Shown: in pieces, positions 51,082-60,509 of the stretch
Position numbering within the stretch: the first letter of the stretch is position 1
Layout of the letters: every line of letters begins with the position of its first letter
Assembly: GCF_014698995.1 (NCBI RefSeq)
Contig: NZ_JACWZZ010000001.1
Span: forward strand, 496,001-560,000
DNA: 64,000 bases
Direction of reading: 5' to 3'
Source: Hymenobacter duratus
Lineage (GTDB): Bacteria; Bacteroidota; Bacteroidia; Cytophagales; Hymenobacteraceae
Made by a program: the position numbers and the translations under genes
Notes under the pieces: generated by a model
The model's input: the letters and a program-made list of their open reading frames with translations, nothing else
Database searches by the model: none
What the model was told of the DNA's origin: nothing

Positions 51082-51858
51082 TCAACTTTTCGAAAAGGCA
51101 TCCACCAGCCCAAATACTTCGTCGGGTTTTTCGGCGTGTACCCAATGGCCGGCATCCACGATGGTTTCTACCTGCGAATTGGGAAACAGCGCCGGAATGC
51201 CGTACAGCTTGTCCTCGGTGTTGATATAGTCCGATTTGCCGCCGCGTATGAACAGCGCCGGTTTCTGGAAAGGTTGCGGCGCGCTTATTTCGGCACCCAC
51301 GGCCATTATGTTGTCGGTAAGCACCGTCAGGTTCTGCCGCCACGCAAACGAGTTGTCTTCCTTGCGGTACAGGTTTTTGAGCAGAAACTGCCGCACGCCG
51401 GGCTGCGGAATGTGCTGCGCCAAGGCATCATCGGCCTGCTGGCGGCTTTCAAGCTGGGCGAGTGGCACGGCGTTCAGGCCGGCCAGAATATTGTCCTGGT
51501 GCTCCATGGAGGAAGCACGGGGCGCAATATCAACGACAATGAGCCGCGCCAGCCGGTCGGGGTGGTGCAGGGCGAAGTGCATGGCCACTTTACCCCCCAT
51601 GCTGTGCCCGAGCAGGGTTGTTTCGGGGCCCAGCTGCAGGCTGTCGAAGAGAGCCAATACATCCTGGCTCATTAGCTCATAGCTGTGCTCGGAGGTATGA
51701 AAGGAGCGGCCATGGTTGCGCAGGTCGGCACTGATAACGCGGTGGCCGGCCTCGGCCCAACGCTTAGCCAGCGTCTGCCAGTTGTCGAGAGTGCCAAACA
51801 GGCCGTGTAGTATAACCAGCGGTGTGCCCTGGCCTTGTTCGCGGTGATGAAGTTGCAT
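51082..51858 (-). CDS. Alpha/beta-fold hydrolase (YbfF-like esterase)
   Basis: The 258-residue protein is a small cytoplasmic esterase: oxyanion segment LHGLFGTLDNW, nucleophile in GHSMGGKVAMHFA, Asp in the VVDIAP area and a late His in DAGHWVHAEKPDEV. The catalytic triad is intact, in contrast to the protein at 44.5 kb. I start at the ATG at 51858 (MQLHHREQG); the longer frame adds 8 residues. It precedes the methyltransferase gene by 50 bases and may share a transcript. Confidence 0.9.
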   Translation of the reverse strand: MQLHHREQGQGTPLVILHGLFGTLDNWQTLAKRWAEAGHRVISADLRNHGRSFHTSEHSYELMSQDVLALFDSLQLGPETTLLGHSMGGKVAMHFALHHPDRLARLIVVDIAPRASSMEHQDNILAGLNAVPLAQLESRQQADDALAQHIPQPGVRQFLLKNLYRKEDNSFAWRQNLTVLTDNIMAVGAEISAPQPFQKPALFIRGGKSDYINTEDKLYGIPALFPNSQVETIVDAGHWVHAEKPDEVFGLVDAFSKS

Positions 51859-51917
51859 AGCAGAGGCAAATAGAGCGAGCAAAGGTCGGGAGTAGCAGGC
51901 AAACCCGCATCAACCAG

Positions 51918-53855
51918 CTACACTACCGGCTGGGCCGGTAGCTGCACCCATACGGTGGTGCCTTCACCTAATACGCTGTGCAGCGACAAAGTACCGTGCA
52001 GCCGCTCTACAAACGCCCGGCACAGCGGCAGGCCCAGGCCGGTGCCGGAGCGGGTGGTGCGGCTGATGGCGGGCACAAGCGGCTGTGGCGCGCCCTGCTG
52101 CAGCAGCGCTTCTACCTGCTCGGCCGCCATGCCCCGTCCCGAATCGGCTACGGAGAGCAGGATGCTGTTGCCGTCAGGAGCGGAGTGGGCGGTAAGGGCA
52201 ATCTGGCCGCCTCCGGGCGTAAATTTGAAGGCATTGCCCACAAGGTTGCGCAGAATGGTGCGCGTCATGTTGCGGTCGGCCCATACCCGCAGGTCGAGGT
52301 CGGGCAGGTGAGGGGTGCTTAGCCGGATCTGCTTGGCTTCAGCCGTCGTGCGGTACAGCTCCTCAATCTCAGCAAACAGCTCGTTGACGGGCAACGACTC
52401 CGGCTGGCTCACCAATTCCCCGTTCTGGCTGACGGCCCAGCTCAGCAGGTTGTCAAGTAGCCCGTTGAGGCTTTGGGCAGATTGGCGCACCAGGGCCGGC
52501 AGGCGGCGCAGGCCCTTTTCGTCGCCCTGGCGCAGGTAGAATTCAATGAGCTCTGTGACACCTACGAACGAGGTAACAGGCCCGCGCAGATCATGGGCCA
52601 CAATGGCATACAGCCGGTCTTTGGAGGCCGCCACTTCACGCAGCTCGTGCGTGGCCTGGTGCAGGGCCACGTTTTTGGTAGCCAGCGCCGAGCGGCTGCG
52701 CCGAAGCTGCCAGTAGAGCAGGCCTATGCCGCCCAGGCCCAAAACCAGCGTGCCGACCACCGCCCATAATTCGCGGTTCCGGAGCTGCTGCAGCTCGCCG
52801 CGCTGGGTAAGCAGCCGGATCTGGTGTTCTTTTTCCTTCGTATCGTAGCGCGCTTGCAGGGCCGTGAGGGTTTGCAGGCGGGAGCGGCTGTTGAGCGAGT
52901 CGTTCAGGTCGCGGAAGCGGCTTTGCCAGTTGAAAGCCTGTTCGTACTGGCGGCGGCTTACCTGGATTTCGGCCATCAGATTGTAGCCATCCAGTACCCG
53001 CTCCTGATAGTTGGTCTGGCGGGCAAGCTGCAGGGCACGCAACGTCAGCGTTTCCGCTTCGTCGAGCTGGTCTTTCAGCAGCAGCACAACAGCAAGCAGC
53101 TCCAGGTGGCCGGCTTCAATACGGTAGTTTTTCAGCGGCTCTACCAGCGTAATAGCCTCGCGCAGCAGCCCTTCGGCGGTATCCAGCTGGTCCTGCTGGT
53201 AGTAGAAGGTGCCCAAATGGGCCAGATAGAGCGATTCGCCGGCTTTGTCGCCGCTGGAACGGGCCAGCCGGAGCGCCCGGCGCGTGTAGAGCAGCGCCTG
53301 CGGAAAGTTGCGCAGATGCGAGTAGAGGTTGCCCAGGTTGCCGAATAGCATGAGCTGCGTGCGCACTTTTACCCCCTTAGCGTAGGCCAGCGCCAATCCC
53401 CGCGTGTAGTTGTGCAGCGCGTTGATGGTGTCGTTGCGCTCGTGGTGAACCCCGCCAATTCCGGTATAGGCCCGCACGATGCCGTCGTTGTCGCGGAGCT
53501 GGCGGGCCAGCGTGAGGGCCTGCTGCTGTAGCTGCAGCGCATGGGGGCCATCGGACACGTTAGCGTAGCAGCTGCTAAGATTCAGGAGACTGCGCAGCAG
53601 GCCGGGTTGGTCGTGCAGCGCGGTAGCCAGATCCACGGCCTGCTTGCCGTAGCGAATCGCCTGGGCAGGCTCGGTGTCGTGGAGTTCGTAGCACAAAGCC
53701 GCCAACAGCCGCACCCGGCCTGTGTCACGAGGCTGGGTTGCCAGGTTGCGGATGAGCTTGGTGGCAGCAGAACCGGATACCTGCGACATGGCCCGCGCGG
53801 AAAAGCCCGCACACGTGCCACACAGAAGAAATACCCAGAACAACAGGTGCCGCAT
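51918..53855 (-). CDS. TPR-containing sensor histidine kinase
   Basis: The 645-residue protein has a signal peptide (MRHLLFWVFLLCGTCAGFSARA), about five tetratricopeptide repeats in the periplasmic part (about 35-330), one membrane helix (ELWAVVGTLVLGLGGIGLLYW, near 370) and a cytoplasmic kinase. The dimerisation/phospho-acceptor box reads AIVAHDLRGPVTSFVG (His near 420) and the ATPase domain shows NLVGNAFKFTPGGG, DSGRGM and GTGLGLPLCRAFVE. No response regulator is attached or adjacent. The start at 53855 is preferred for the signal; the frame upstream adds 5 residues. Confidence 0.92.
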   Translation of the reverse strand: MRHLLFWVFLLCGTCAGFSARAMSQVSGSAATKLIRNLATQPRDTGRVRLLAALCYELHDTEPAQAIRYGKQAVDLATALHDQPGLLRSLLNLSSCYANVSDGPHALQLQQQALTLARQLRDNDGIVRAYTGIGGVHHERNDTINALHNYTRGLALAYAKGVKVRTQLMLFGNLGNLYSHLRNFPQALLYTRRALRLARSSGDKAGESLYLAHLGTFYYQQDQLDTAEGLLREAITLVEPLKNYRIEAGHLELLAVVLLLKDQLDEAETLTLRALQLARQTNYQERVLDGYNLMAEIQVSRRQYEQAFNWQSRFRDLNDSLNSRSRLQTLTALQARYDTKEKEHQIRLLTQRGELQQLRNRELWAVVGTLVLGLGGIGLLYWQLRRSRSALATKNVALHQATHELREVAASKDRLYAIVAHDLRGPVTSFVGVTELIEFYLRQGDEKGLRRLPALVRQSAQSLNGLLDNLLSWAVSQNGELVSQPESLPVNELFAEIEELYRTTAEAKQIRLSTPHLPDLDLRVWADRNMTRTILRNLVGNAFKFTPGGGQIALTAHSAPDGNSILLSVADSGRGMAAEQVEALLQQGAPQPLVPAISRTTRSGTGLGLPLCRAFVERLHGTLSLHSVLGEGTTVWVQLPAQPVV

Positions 53856-54037
53856 CAAGCAGAAATACAAAAAGACAATATGTAAATGTAGTGACTTTGT
53901 CGGTATTAGTAATCATGTCAGGAATTGGGCGACACCTGAAAGCTTATCTACATTGCTACTACGGTGTGCTTTAAGCGCGTATCTCAGTTGTGAATCATGG
54001 AGCAGCAACCGGTTTTAAATCTGCGTATTGGTGATTT

Positions 54038-54637
54038 CTATATTCGTATTATACAAAAAATATGTTGATGGGTCTGTAGATTGGCATTACGCAGAAACTC
54101 GGCCAAAGGCCCCAGTTTCAGCAGCAGCGAGGTGATGGTAAGCGTCTGGCCGCTGTGCAGGTGCAACTGCACGTACTCGTAGTTGCTCCAGAACAGCCGC
54201 CGCGACGTGCACCGGACGTACTCTACCCGCGCCAGGTCGGCGCGACCAAACGGAATGCGCTGCCCGGCTTCATATACTTCCAGCAGGTTTTGCTTCGGCT
54301 CAAACACTACCTCGGTGGTGTGGTTGCGCAGGTAGTAGTGCAGGTGAAGTGCCAGGGCCGGTGCCGCAAACCCCAGTATCAGCGCCGAAAATGCCAGCAG
54401 CAGCACCAACTCATATGTGGCGATGGCGCCCGCAAACAGGAAAGAAGCCAGGAAGGGCAGCCCGATGCTCAGGCACAGCAGCGGCCAGAACAGCAGCACC
54501 ATCTGCCGCTGAAAAGTGAGCGTGTAGCTGCGGCGCTTCCCCCGGAAAATGCCGGTAATCAGGCGTACGCCCAATAGCAATGCCAGTACTACCGCGCCAA
54601 ACTCCAGTAAGGGCCGTAGCAGTGCGAGTGTCTTCAC
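54038..54637 (-). CDS. Uncharacterised membrane protein in the selenium operon
   Basis: The 199-residue protein has three hydrophobic segments (ALLRPLLEFGAVVLALLLGV; VLLFWPLLCLSIGLPFLASFL; LVLLLAFSALILGFAAPALAL) followed by a C-terminal part rich in Tyr/Leu strands. I do not recognise it; the arrangement (short N-terminal hydrophobic block, then a soluble beta part reading AGQRIPFGRADLARVEYV) is like DUF-type PH-domain membrane proteins. It begins 6 bases after selD stops, so it is almost surely the last gene of the pdxJ-mnmH-selD transcript. Whether it has a role in selenium is unknown. Confidence 0.65.
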   Translation of the reverse strand: MKTLALLRPLLEFGAVVLALLLGVRLITGIFRGKRRSYTLTFQRQMVLLFWPLLCLSIGLPFLASFLFAGAIATYELVLLLAFSALILGFAAPALALHLHYYLRNHTTEVVFEPKQNLLEVYEAGQRIPFGRADLARVEYVRCTSRRLFWSNYEYVQLHLHSGQTLTITSLLLKLGPLAEFLRNANLQTHQHIFCIIRI

Positions 54638-54643
54638 TGGCCG

Positions 54644-55702
54644 CTAGCGCACCTGAATCCAGGCCTCTTCGGGCTGGTGGGCCCGCAATACACCGAAGGG
54701 TTCCAGCGCCAGCCCATACTGCCCAAACACCGCCTGTACATCGGCCCGGCCGGCCGGGTCCACGCAAACCAGCAGCCCGCCCGACGTTTGCGGATCGCAA
54801 AGCCAGGCGCGCTGCTCGTCGGTGAGGGTCCCGATTTTGTGGCCGTAGGAGTCCCAGTTGCGCACGGTGCCACCCGGAATAGATTTTTGCGCGTAATACT
54901 CGGCCGCCTCAGCTATCAGCGGCACTTTACCGAATTCGATTTCAGCCGTCAGGTTGCTGCCTTCGCACACTTCCGAGAGGTGGCCCAGGAGCCCGAAACC
55001 CGTTACGTCGGTCATGGCGCGCACGGCTGCCAGCCGGCTCAGATCCTGCCCGATTTTGTTGAGTTGCATCATGCTGCGAGGCGCAATCTGTTCGTGCTCG
55101 GGGCGCAGAATACCGCGTTTCTGCGCTGTTGTCAGCATACCCACGCCCAGCGGTTTGGTCAGGTACAGCTCGCAGCCAGTGGTGGCCGTGTCGTTCTGCT
55201 TCAGGTTCCTGATGTCGAGCAGGCCGGTAACCGCCAATCCGAAAATCGGCTCCGGAGAGTCGATGCTGTGGCCGCCGGCCAGCGGAATGCCGGCTTCCTG
55301 GCAGATGCTGCGGCTGCCTTCAATTACGCGGCGCGCCACTTCGGGGGCCAGCTTATCGATGGGCCAGCCCAGCACGGCAATGGCCATGACGGGCCGCCCG
55401 CCCATAGCGTACACGTCACTGATGGCATTGGCCGAGGCAATGCGCCCGAAGTCGTAGGCATCGTCTACGATGGGCATGAAGAAGTCAGTGGTACTGATGA
55501 TGGCCTGCCCGCCGCCAATATCGTAGACGGCTGCGTCGTCGCGGGAGGAGTTGCCGACGAGCAGCTGCGCATCGTGGGGCTGCGGAATGCTGGTGTGCAG
55601 AATCTGGTCGAGGACCTTGGGCGCGATTTTGCAGCCGCAGCCGGCGCCGTGGCTGTATTGCGTAAGGCGAATCTGGTCGGTGGAAATTTCGGAGGAAGCC
55701 AT
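54644..55702 (-). CDS. selD: Selenide, water dikinase (selenophosphate synthetase)
   Basis: The 352-residue protein makes selenophosphate from selenide and ATP. The N-terminal catalytic site [17 protein letters not shown] has Cys22 (E. coli Cys17) and Lys25 (Lys20), both essential; there is no selenocysteine codon. The AIRS-type domains follow ([49 protein letters not shown]). I start at the ATG at 55702 because this gives the family N-terminus; a longer frame overlaps mnmH. mnmH ends 52 bases upstream, so selenophosphate most likely feeds tRNA selenouridine. Confidence 0.96.
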   Translation of the reverse strand: MASSEISTDQIRLTQYSHGAGCGCKIAPKVLDQILHTSIPQPHDAQLLVGNSSRDDAAVYDIGGGQAIISTTDFFMPIVDDAYDFGRIASANAISDVYAMGGRPVMAIAVLGWPIDKLAPEVARRVIEGSRSICQEAGIPLAGGHSIDSPEPIFGLAVTGLLDIRNLKQNDTATTGCELYLTKPLGVGMLTTAQKRGILRPEHEQIAPRSMMQLNKIGQDLSRLAAVRAMTDVTGFGLLGHLSEVCEGSNLTAEIEFGKVPLIAEAAEYYAQKSIPGGTVRNWDSYGHKIGTLTDEQRAWLCDPQTSGGLLVCVDPAGRADVQAVFGQYGLALEPFGVLRAHQPEEAWIQVR

Positions 55703-55754
55703 AGAAAAAGGAGCAAAGAAGGCGGCGCAAGGCGCTGCACCGGCAGGGTGTACG

Positions 55755-56795
55755 TTAGTTGGTAAGCGGAAGGGCGGAAGGCACCCTATTCCGGACGGCG
55801 TGCAGCACCAACTCCGCATTTGCGGCCGCGTCGCAGGTGCCGGAAGGCACCCGGATGGCAGAACGGCTGGTGAGGCCGTGGCCGTAGGTTTTGTCGTAGT
55901 AATCGAGCACTAGGCTGACCATTTTCTCCATATCGTCTTCCGCAATAGCCGACAAGGCCTCTTTGGTAGCCAGGCCCCCCAGCCGCTTCCGGATACGCAG
56001 AATAGAGGTAGCCAGCGCACCGGCATCCTGGCGGCCATATTCGTCGGCGAGTTTGCGCACGCGCACTTCACGCGGAATTTCCAGCAACACGAGCGGGGCT
56101 TGTTGCATGTGCCCGAAGAGAGGAGTTGGCACGTGTACGCTGCCAATCGTGCGGCTTTCGTCTTCTACCCACACCGCCGCATCCGTCGGAAGCCGGGCCA
56201 GCTGCCACGCAAGGTCATTTTCGAACTGCTCCTGCGTGGGCTGGCGGGGCTGCCCGATGCTGCCGAATGCCGAGCCTTTGTGGCTGGCCAGTCCTTCGAG
56301 GTCGAGGACGGGTTGCTGCTGCTGGGCCAGCTCGTGCAATACATCCGTCTTGCCGGAGCCCGTGAGGCCGCCCAACACCAGCAGCGCGCGTGGCCTGGCA
56401 AACTCCGCCAGCGCGAAATGACGGTAGTCCTTATAGCCTTTGTCGAGCAGCTGCACCTCGAAGCCGGCCAGCTCCAGCAGCCACTGCACGGCCCCGCTGC
56501 GCATACCGCCGCGCCAGCAATGCAGCCGCACCCGCTTGCCCGGAACCAGCTTCTGGGCCTGCTGCACCATGCGGCTCATCTTCGGCCCAAAGAAATCCAG
56601 CCCCAGCAGCACGGCTTTATCCTGGCTTACCTGCTTGTAGGTAGTGCCAATCCGGGCGCGCTCCTCATCCGAAAACAACGGAAAGCTGATAGCCCCGGGA
56701 ATATGCCCCTGCGCATACTCCGAGGGCGCACGGGCATCCAGAACGGGGGCATCGGCGGAAAACTGCAGAAATTCCTGAATGGGGAGACGGGGCAT
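55755..56795 (-). CDS. mnmH: tRNA 2-selenouridine synthase
   Basis: The 346-residue protein converts 2-thiouridine to 2-selenouridine at the wobble position of certain tRNAs. The N-terminal rhodanese-like domain (about 1-120) has the catalytic Cys93 in [11 protein letters not shown] (E. coli Cys97). The second domain starts with a Walker A site [12 protein letters not shown] near 142-153. Together with selD this is a complete selenouridine pathway, with no selA, selB or tRNA-Sec gene visible. It follows pdxJ by 83 bases on the same strand, with a nested hairpin in between. Confidence 0.95.
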   Translation of the reverse strand: MPRLPIQEFLQFSADAPVLDARAPSEYAQGHIPGAISFPLFSDEERARIGTTYKQVSQDKAVLLGLDFFGPKMSRMVQQAQKLVPGKRVRLHCWRGGMRSGAVQWLLELAGFEVQLLDKGYKDYRHFALAEFARPRALLVLGGLTGSGKTDVLHELAQQQQPVLDLEGLASHKGSAFGSIGQPRQPTQEQFENDLAWQLARLPTDAAVWVEDESRTIGSVHVPTPLFGHMQQAPLVLLEIPREVRVRKLADEYGRQDAGALATSILRIRKRLGGLATKEALSAIAEDDMEKMVSLVLDYYDKTYGHGLTSRSAIRVPSGTCDAAANAELVLHAVRNRVPSALPLTN

Positions 56796-56813
56796 GTTTT
56801 TCGGTTAAGAAGC

Positions 56814-56872
56814 ATCAGCAAGTAAGAATGAGGAAGAGGCATTTCTCTTCTTAAGCCTTCTTAATTGCTGAT
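56814..56872. repeat. Nested hairpin between pdxJ and mnmH
   Basis: 15-base arms (56814-56828 / 56858-56872) pair with one mismatch and enclose a 6-base inner hairpin (GAAGAG/CTCTTC). It lies in the 83-base gap between two operon genes and could modulate read-through or mRNA processing. No T-tract is present. Confidence 0.55.
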
Positions 56873-56878
56873 TCGTTA

Positions 56879-57592
56879 CTACGCCAGCTGCCGCCGGTAG
56901 AGTTGAATCGTGTTTTCCAGGCCCAGGTACAACGCGTCGCACACGAGGGCGTGCCCGATGCTGACTTCTTCAAGGCCCGGCAGATTCTGCTTGAGATAGG
57001 CCAAGTTATCGAGGTCGAGGTCGTGGCCGGCGTTGAGGCCCAGGCCGAGCTGCTGAGCCAGGACAGCGGCTGCGCGGTAAGGAGCCAGCGCGGCGGCCGG
57101 GTCGGTGGGGTAGAGGCGGGCGTAGTCCTCGGTGTAGAGCTCAATCCGGTCGGTGCCGGTTGCTACGGCCGCTTTCACCATTTCCGGGTTGGGGTCGAGA
57201 AAAATACTGACCCGGCAGCCCAGCGCTTTGAGTTCCTGCACCACCCCAATCAGGAAAATCTGGTGCTGCAGCGTGTCCCAGCCGGCATTGGAGGTAATGG
57301 CGTCGGGCGCATCGGGCACCAGCGTTACTTGCTCGGGGCGTACTTCGCGCACCAGATCCAGAAAGTCCGGGGTCGGGTTGCCCTCCACGTTCAGCTCGGT
57401 CGTGACTACTGCTTTCAGGTCGCGCACGTCCTGGTAGCGGATGTGGCGCTCATCGGGCCGCGGGTGCACGGTAATGCCCTGCGCACCAAACCGCTCACAG
57501 TCACGGGCGGCCTGCAACAGGTCGGGCCGGTTGTGGCCGCGGGCGTTCCGCAGGGTAGCTATTTTATTTATGTTTACGCTAAGCTTGGTCAT
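56879..57592 (-). CDS. pdxJ: Pyridoxine 5'-phosphate synthase
   Basis: The 237-residue enzyme makes pyridoxine phosphate from 1-deoxyxylulose 5-phosphate and amino-acetone phosphate in the DXP-dependent vitamin B6 pathway. It has [57 protein letters not shown] and [14 protein letters not shown], all standard. The ATG at 57592 is chosen because it gives the usual [13 protein letters not shown] start; the longer frame adds 40 foreign residues. It leads the mnmH-selD operon. Confidence 0.96.
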   Translation of the reverse strand: MTKLSVNINKIATLRNARGHNRPDLLQAARDCERFGAQGITVHPRPDERHIRYQDVRDLKAVVTTELNVEGNPTPDFLDLVREVRPEQVTLVPDAPDAITSNAGWDTLQHQIFLIGVVQELKALGCRVSIFLDPNPEMVKAAVATGTDRIELYTEDYARLYPTDPAAALAPYRAAAVLAQQLGLGLNAGHDLDLDNLAYLKQNLPGLEEVSIGHALVCDALYLGLENTIQLYRRQLA

Positions 57593-57623
57593 GCGTAGAA
57601 AGGGTTTGCGGAGTAGTTTGTAG

Positions 57624-57631
57624 CCAAAGAT
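57624..57631 (-). promoter_or_regulatory. -7 box of the pdxJ-mnmH-selD operon
   Basis: TATCTTTG on the minus strand, an exact TAnnTTTG, 32 bases before the pdxJ ATG. A clear -33 TTTG is not visible. Confidence 0.5.
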
Positions 57632-57748
57632 ACGTACCCAAACTACCGGCCTGCCTATCCGGTTTCTCCTGTTCGGCCTGCTTTGGCTGCTTCCGGCTCC
57701 GGCTTGCAGCAAAAACCGTAATCTTGCACCTCATTTCCCCCTTTCCTT

Positions 57749-58213
57749 ATGGCTCTGAAAGAAACCATCGACGCCGATATCAAGAAGGCCATGCTGGCCA
57801 AAGACAAAGTGCGCCTTACCACGCTGCGCAGCATCAAGTCGCAGATTCTGCTGGCCGAAACGGCCGAAGGCCAACACGGGGCCGCCCTCACGCCCGACGC
57901 CGAAATCAAGCTGCTGACCAAACAGGCCAAGCAGCGCCGCGAGGCCGCTGAAACCTACCAGAAGCAGTTTCGCTCCGACCTGGAGGAAGTGGAGCTCAAC
58001 GAGCTGGCCATCATCGAAGAGTACCTGCCGCAGCAGCTTTCCGAAGCGGATCTGGTAGAGCATATCGTTGGCATTATCCAGCGGGTAGGAGCTACCGGCC
58101 CTTCGGACCTGGGCAAGGTGATGGGCGTTGCGGCGCGCGAGCTGTCGGGCCAGGCAGATGGCCGCGTGATTTCGCAGGTGGTCAGCAACCTGCTCAACAA
58201 CACGAATCTGTAA
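57749..58213 (+). CDS. GatB/YqeY domain protein
   Basis: The 154-residue protein is a free-standing YqeY domain: DIKKAMLAKDKVRLTTLRSIKS, then LLTKQAKQRREAAETYQKQ, EYLPQQLSEADL and VMGVAARELSGQADG near the end. The same domain is the C-terminal tRNA-binding tail of GatB/GatE. Its role alone is unknown. It begins at the ATG at 57749, with TAATCTTG as a partial -7 match just upstream. A palindrome (58226-58305) separates it from the cvpA-like gene. Confidence 0.9.
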   Translation: MALKETIDADIKKAMLAKDKVRLTTLRSIKSQILLAETAEGQHGAALTPDAEIKLLTKQAKQRREAAETYQKQFRSDLEEVELNELAIIEEYLPQQLSEADLVEHIVGIIQRVGATGPSDLGKVMGVAARELSGQADGRVISQVVSNLLNNTNL

Positions 58214-58225
58214 GTAATGGTCTGG

Positions 58226-58305
58226 TTTTGACAGGCTGACATAGCGCCTGTTGCTGGGCTTCGCTTCAGGAATCCAGCGACAGGCACTATGTCAGCTTGC
58301 CAAAA
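58226..58305. repeat. Long imperfect palindrome, second type
   Basis: 32-base arms (58226-58257 / 58274-58305) pair at 28 of 32 positions and enclose a 16-base loop. The sequence (GCTGACATAG, GCCTGT) is unlike the GTCATCCTGAGC family. It lies between two plus-strand genes, ends 25 bases before the next start, and has T4/A5 at its edges, so a terminator role is possible. Confidence 0.85.
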
Positions 58306-58330
58306 ACTACTGCTCTGAAACCACACGTCT

Positions 58331-58852
58331 GTGTCTGCTTTTGATATTCTGCTGCTCATTCCGCTGGGAGTGGGCGCCGTGAAGGGCTTCCGACGCGGGC
58401 TGGTGCTGGAGGTAGCCTCGCTGCTGGCCTTCGTGCTGGGCGCCATCGGGGGGCTGGTGCTGCTCAACGATGCTATTCCGCTCGTGCGGCACTATGTGGG
58501 CGAGGCTTTCGGTTTGCTGCCGTTCGTGTCGTTTGTGCTGGTATTTGTGGCTATTGTCTGGGGCGTGCACCTGCTGGGCAGTTTCATCAAAACAGCCGTA
58601 CACCTCACGCCGCTGGGTGTCCTTGACAACCTGGGTGGCGGGCTGGCCGGCGTGCTGAAATGGGTGCTGGGCCTGAGTCTGCTGCTGCACGGTATTGGCA
58701 TGGCCGGCCTGGAATTGATTTCGCCCACCCTCCTGGCCGACTCGCAAGTTCTGCCGCTGGTGCGCCAGGCAACTCCCGTGGCGCTGGAAATTATTGGTTT
58801 CGTCATGCCTTTTGCCGGCACACTACTCGATAGGCTGCGGGAAGTGTTTTAG
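58331..58852 (+). CDS. CvpA-family membrane protein
   Basis: The 173-residue protein has four hydrophobic helices and opens FDILLLIPLGVGAVKGFRRGLVLEV, the CvpA signature of a Gly-rich first helix followed by RG. Relatives are required for colicin V export in E. coli, but the general role is unclear. Translation begins at GTG 58331 because that gives the right start of the first helix; no ATG exists upstream in the short gap after the palindrome. The next gene, a glutamine amidotransferase, follows after 55 bases. Confidence 0.82.
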   Translation: MSAFDILLLIPLGVGAVKGFRRGLVLEVASLLAFVLGAIGGLVLLNDAIPLVRHYVGEAFGLLPFVSFVLVFVAIVWGVHLLGSFIKTAVHLTPLGVLDNLGGGLAGVLKWVLGLSLLLHGIGMAGLELISPTLLADSQVLPLVRQATPVALEIIGFVMPFAGTLLDRLREVF

Positions 58853-58907
58853 AAAGCGGAGCAGGAAGTAAGCTCTTCAGGTTCAGCTACCCAGTTCTTG
58901 TCCACCA

Positions 58908-59525
58908 ATGCGTCTGCTGCTGCTCGACAACTTTGATTCATTCACCTACAACCTGCTGGACTACTTCCGGCAGCTGGGGTGTGAGGTAGAGGTAGTGCGC
59001 AACGATACGCCGGCCGCCGCGCTGCAGGAGCGGCAGTTTGACGCGCTGGTCCTGTCGCCGGGGCCCGGCACGCCTGCTTCGGCTGGCAATATGATGCAGG
59101 TGCTGGCAGACTGGCACCAGCGGGTGCCGGTGCTGGGTGTTTGCCTGGGGCACCAAGCGCTGGGAGAATTTTTTGGCGCCACGCTGGCCCGTGCTGCTCG
59201 GCCAATGCACGGCAAAGTGACGGAGCTGGATGTTGCCACAGACGAGCCACTGTTTCAGGGGCTGCCCGCGCGGCTATCCGTCACGCGCTACCACTCCCTG
59301 ATAGTGAAGGACCTACCGCCTACGCTGCGCGCTCTGGCCCACACCGCCGATACAAACCGCGAAATAATGGCGCTGCGCCACACCACCCTGCCCCTGACGG
59401 GCGTTCAGTTTCACCCCGAAGCGCTGCTCACCACGCATGGCCTGGCTATGCTGCGCAATTGGGTTCGGTATTGTATCATTGTAGATGAGGGCCGGCCGGC
59501 CTCTATCCTTCCGGCTGCCCTTTGA
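58908..59525 (+). CDS. Glutamine amidotransferase subunit of anthranilate/aminodeoxychorismate synthase
   Basis: The 205-residue class I amidotransferase provides ammonia for anthranilate (tryptophan) or 4-amino-4-deoxychorismate (folate). The triad is complete: Cys79 in GVCLGHQALG, His169 and Glu171 in VQFHPEALLTTHG. The start motif LLLLDNFDSFTYNLLDYF is standard for TrpG/PabA. The partner synthase is not adjacent, so the choice between pabA and trpG is open. A hydrolase gene starts 4 bases after the stop, so they are probably co-transcribed. Confidence 0.92.
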   Translation: MRLLLLDNFDSFTYNLLDYFRQLGCEVEVVRNDTPAAALQERQFDALVLSPGPGTPASAGNMMQVLADWHQRVPVLGVCLGHQALGEFFGATLARAARPMHGKVTELDVATDEPLFQGLPARLSVTRYHSLIVKDLPPTLRALAHTADTNREIMALRHTTLPLTGVQFHPEALLTTHGLAMLRNWVRYCIIVDEGRPASILPAAL

Positions 59526-59529
59526 GAAG

Positions 59530-60306
59530 ATGGAATTGCAGATTAAAGAACGTAACGAGTTTCAGTATGTAGAGGAAGGCACTGGTCCGGTACTGCTGCT
59601 GCTGCATGGCCTGTTTGGGGCGCTCAGCAACTGGCAGGCAGTGGTAGCCGAGTTCCGCCCGTCGTATCGGGTCATCATTCCGCTGCTGCCCATCTACGAC
59701 ATGCCGCTCACGCAGGCCGGTGTACCGGGCCTAGTGAAATATGTGGAGGGATTTGTGCGGGCCATCGGCCTGACGGAGCCCTGCACGGTTCTGGGAAACT
59801 CGCTGGGCGGGCATGTAGGCTTGGAGTACACGCTCCGCAACCCCAAACAGGTAGCGCGGCTGGTACTTACCGGCAGCAGCGGCCTGTTCGAGGACAGCAT
59901 GGGCGGCTCTTTCCCCAAGCGCGGCAACTACGCCTACGTGCAGGAGCGGGTAGCCTACACCTTCTACGACCCCACTGTGGCTACTCAGGAACTGGTGGAT
60001 GAGGTGTTCAGCATCACGAATTCCAATGTCAAGTGCCTGCGTATTATCAGTATTGCCCGTTCGGCCCAGCGCCACAACCTGGGCAAGGAGCTGGGCAAGA
60101 TAAAAGTGCCAACGCTGCTGGTCTGGGGCCTGAACGATACTATTACGCCGCCCCTAGTTGCCCACGAGTTCAACCGCCTCATCCGGCATTCCGAGTTGCG
60201 CTTCCTCGACCATTGCGGCCACGCGCCCATGATGGAGCGCCCCCACGAGTTCAACCAGCTGCTGCGGCAGTTCCTGCTGCGCACGGAAGGCGTATTACAG
60301 GCCTGA
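59530..60306 (+). CDS. Alpha/beta-fold hydrolase
   Basis: The 258-residue cytoplasmic protein has a normal hydrolase triad: oxyanion segment LLLHGLFGALSNWQ, Ser91 in LGNSLGGHVGLEY, Asp in WGLNDTITPP and His in DHCGHAPMMERP. Its substrate is unknown. The start at 59530 (ATG) comes 4 bases after the amidotransferase stop; a longer in-frame start lies inside that gene. The tight spacing suggests a two-gene operon. Confidence 0.9.
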   Translation: MELQIKERNEFQYVEEGTGPVLLLLHGLFGALSNWQAVVAEFRPSYRVIIPLLPIYDMPLTQAGVPGLVKYVEGFVRAIGLTEPCTVLGNSLGGHVGLEYTLRNPKQVARLVLTGSSGLFEDSMGGSFPKRGNYAYVQERVAYTFYDPTVATQELVDEVFSITNSNVKCLRIISIARSAQRHNLGKELGKIKVPTLLVWGLNDTITPPLVAHEFNRLIRHSELRFLDHCGHAPMMERPHEFNQLLRQFLLRTEGVLQA

Positions 60307-60509
60307 TTCCTGCTGGCAACGAATGTTTTTCGGGTAGCCGAAGAGAAGTTCCTCCTCTGGCCCGATGCTTGTGCAAAACCTTTTTCCACAAAATCTGCTT
60401 CCTACCCGCCAACCCTGCCCGCTTTTCGTATCTTCTTGCAAGGTAGCCTAGTCCTAGTACCTCGCTTCTTCAAGAACCCCCGCTTCCCCTTCTTCCAATA
60501 CTTCCGCCA

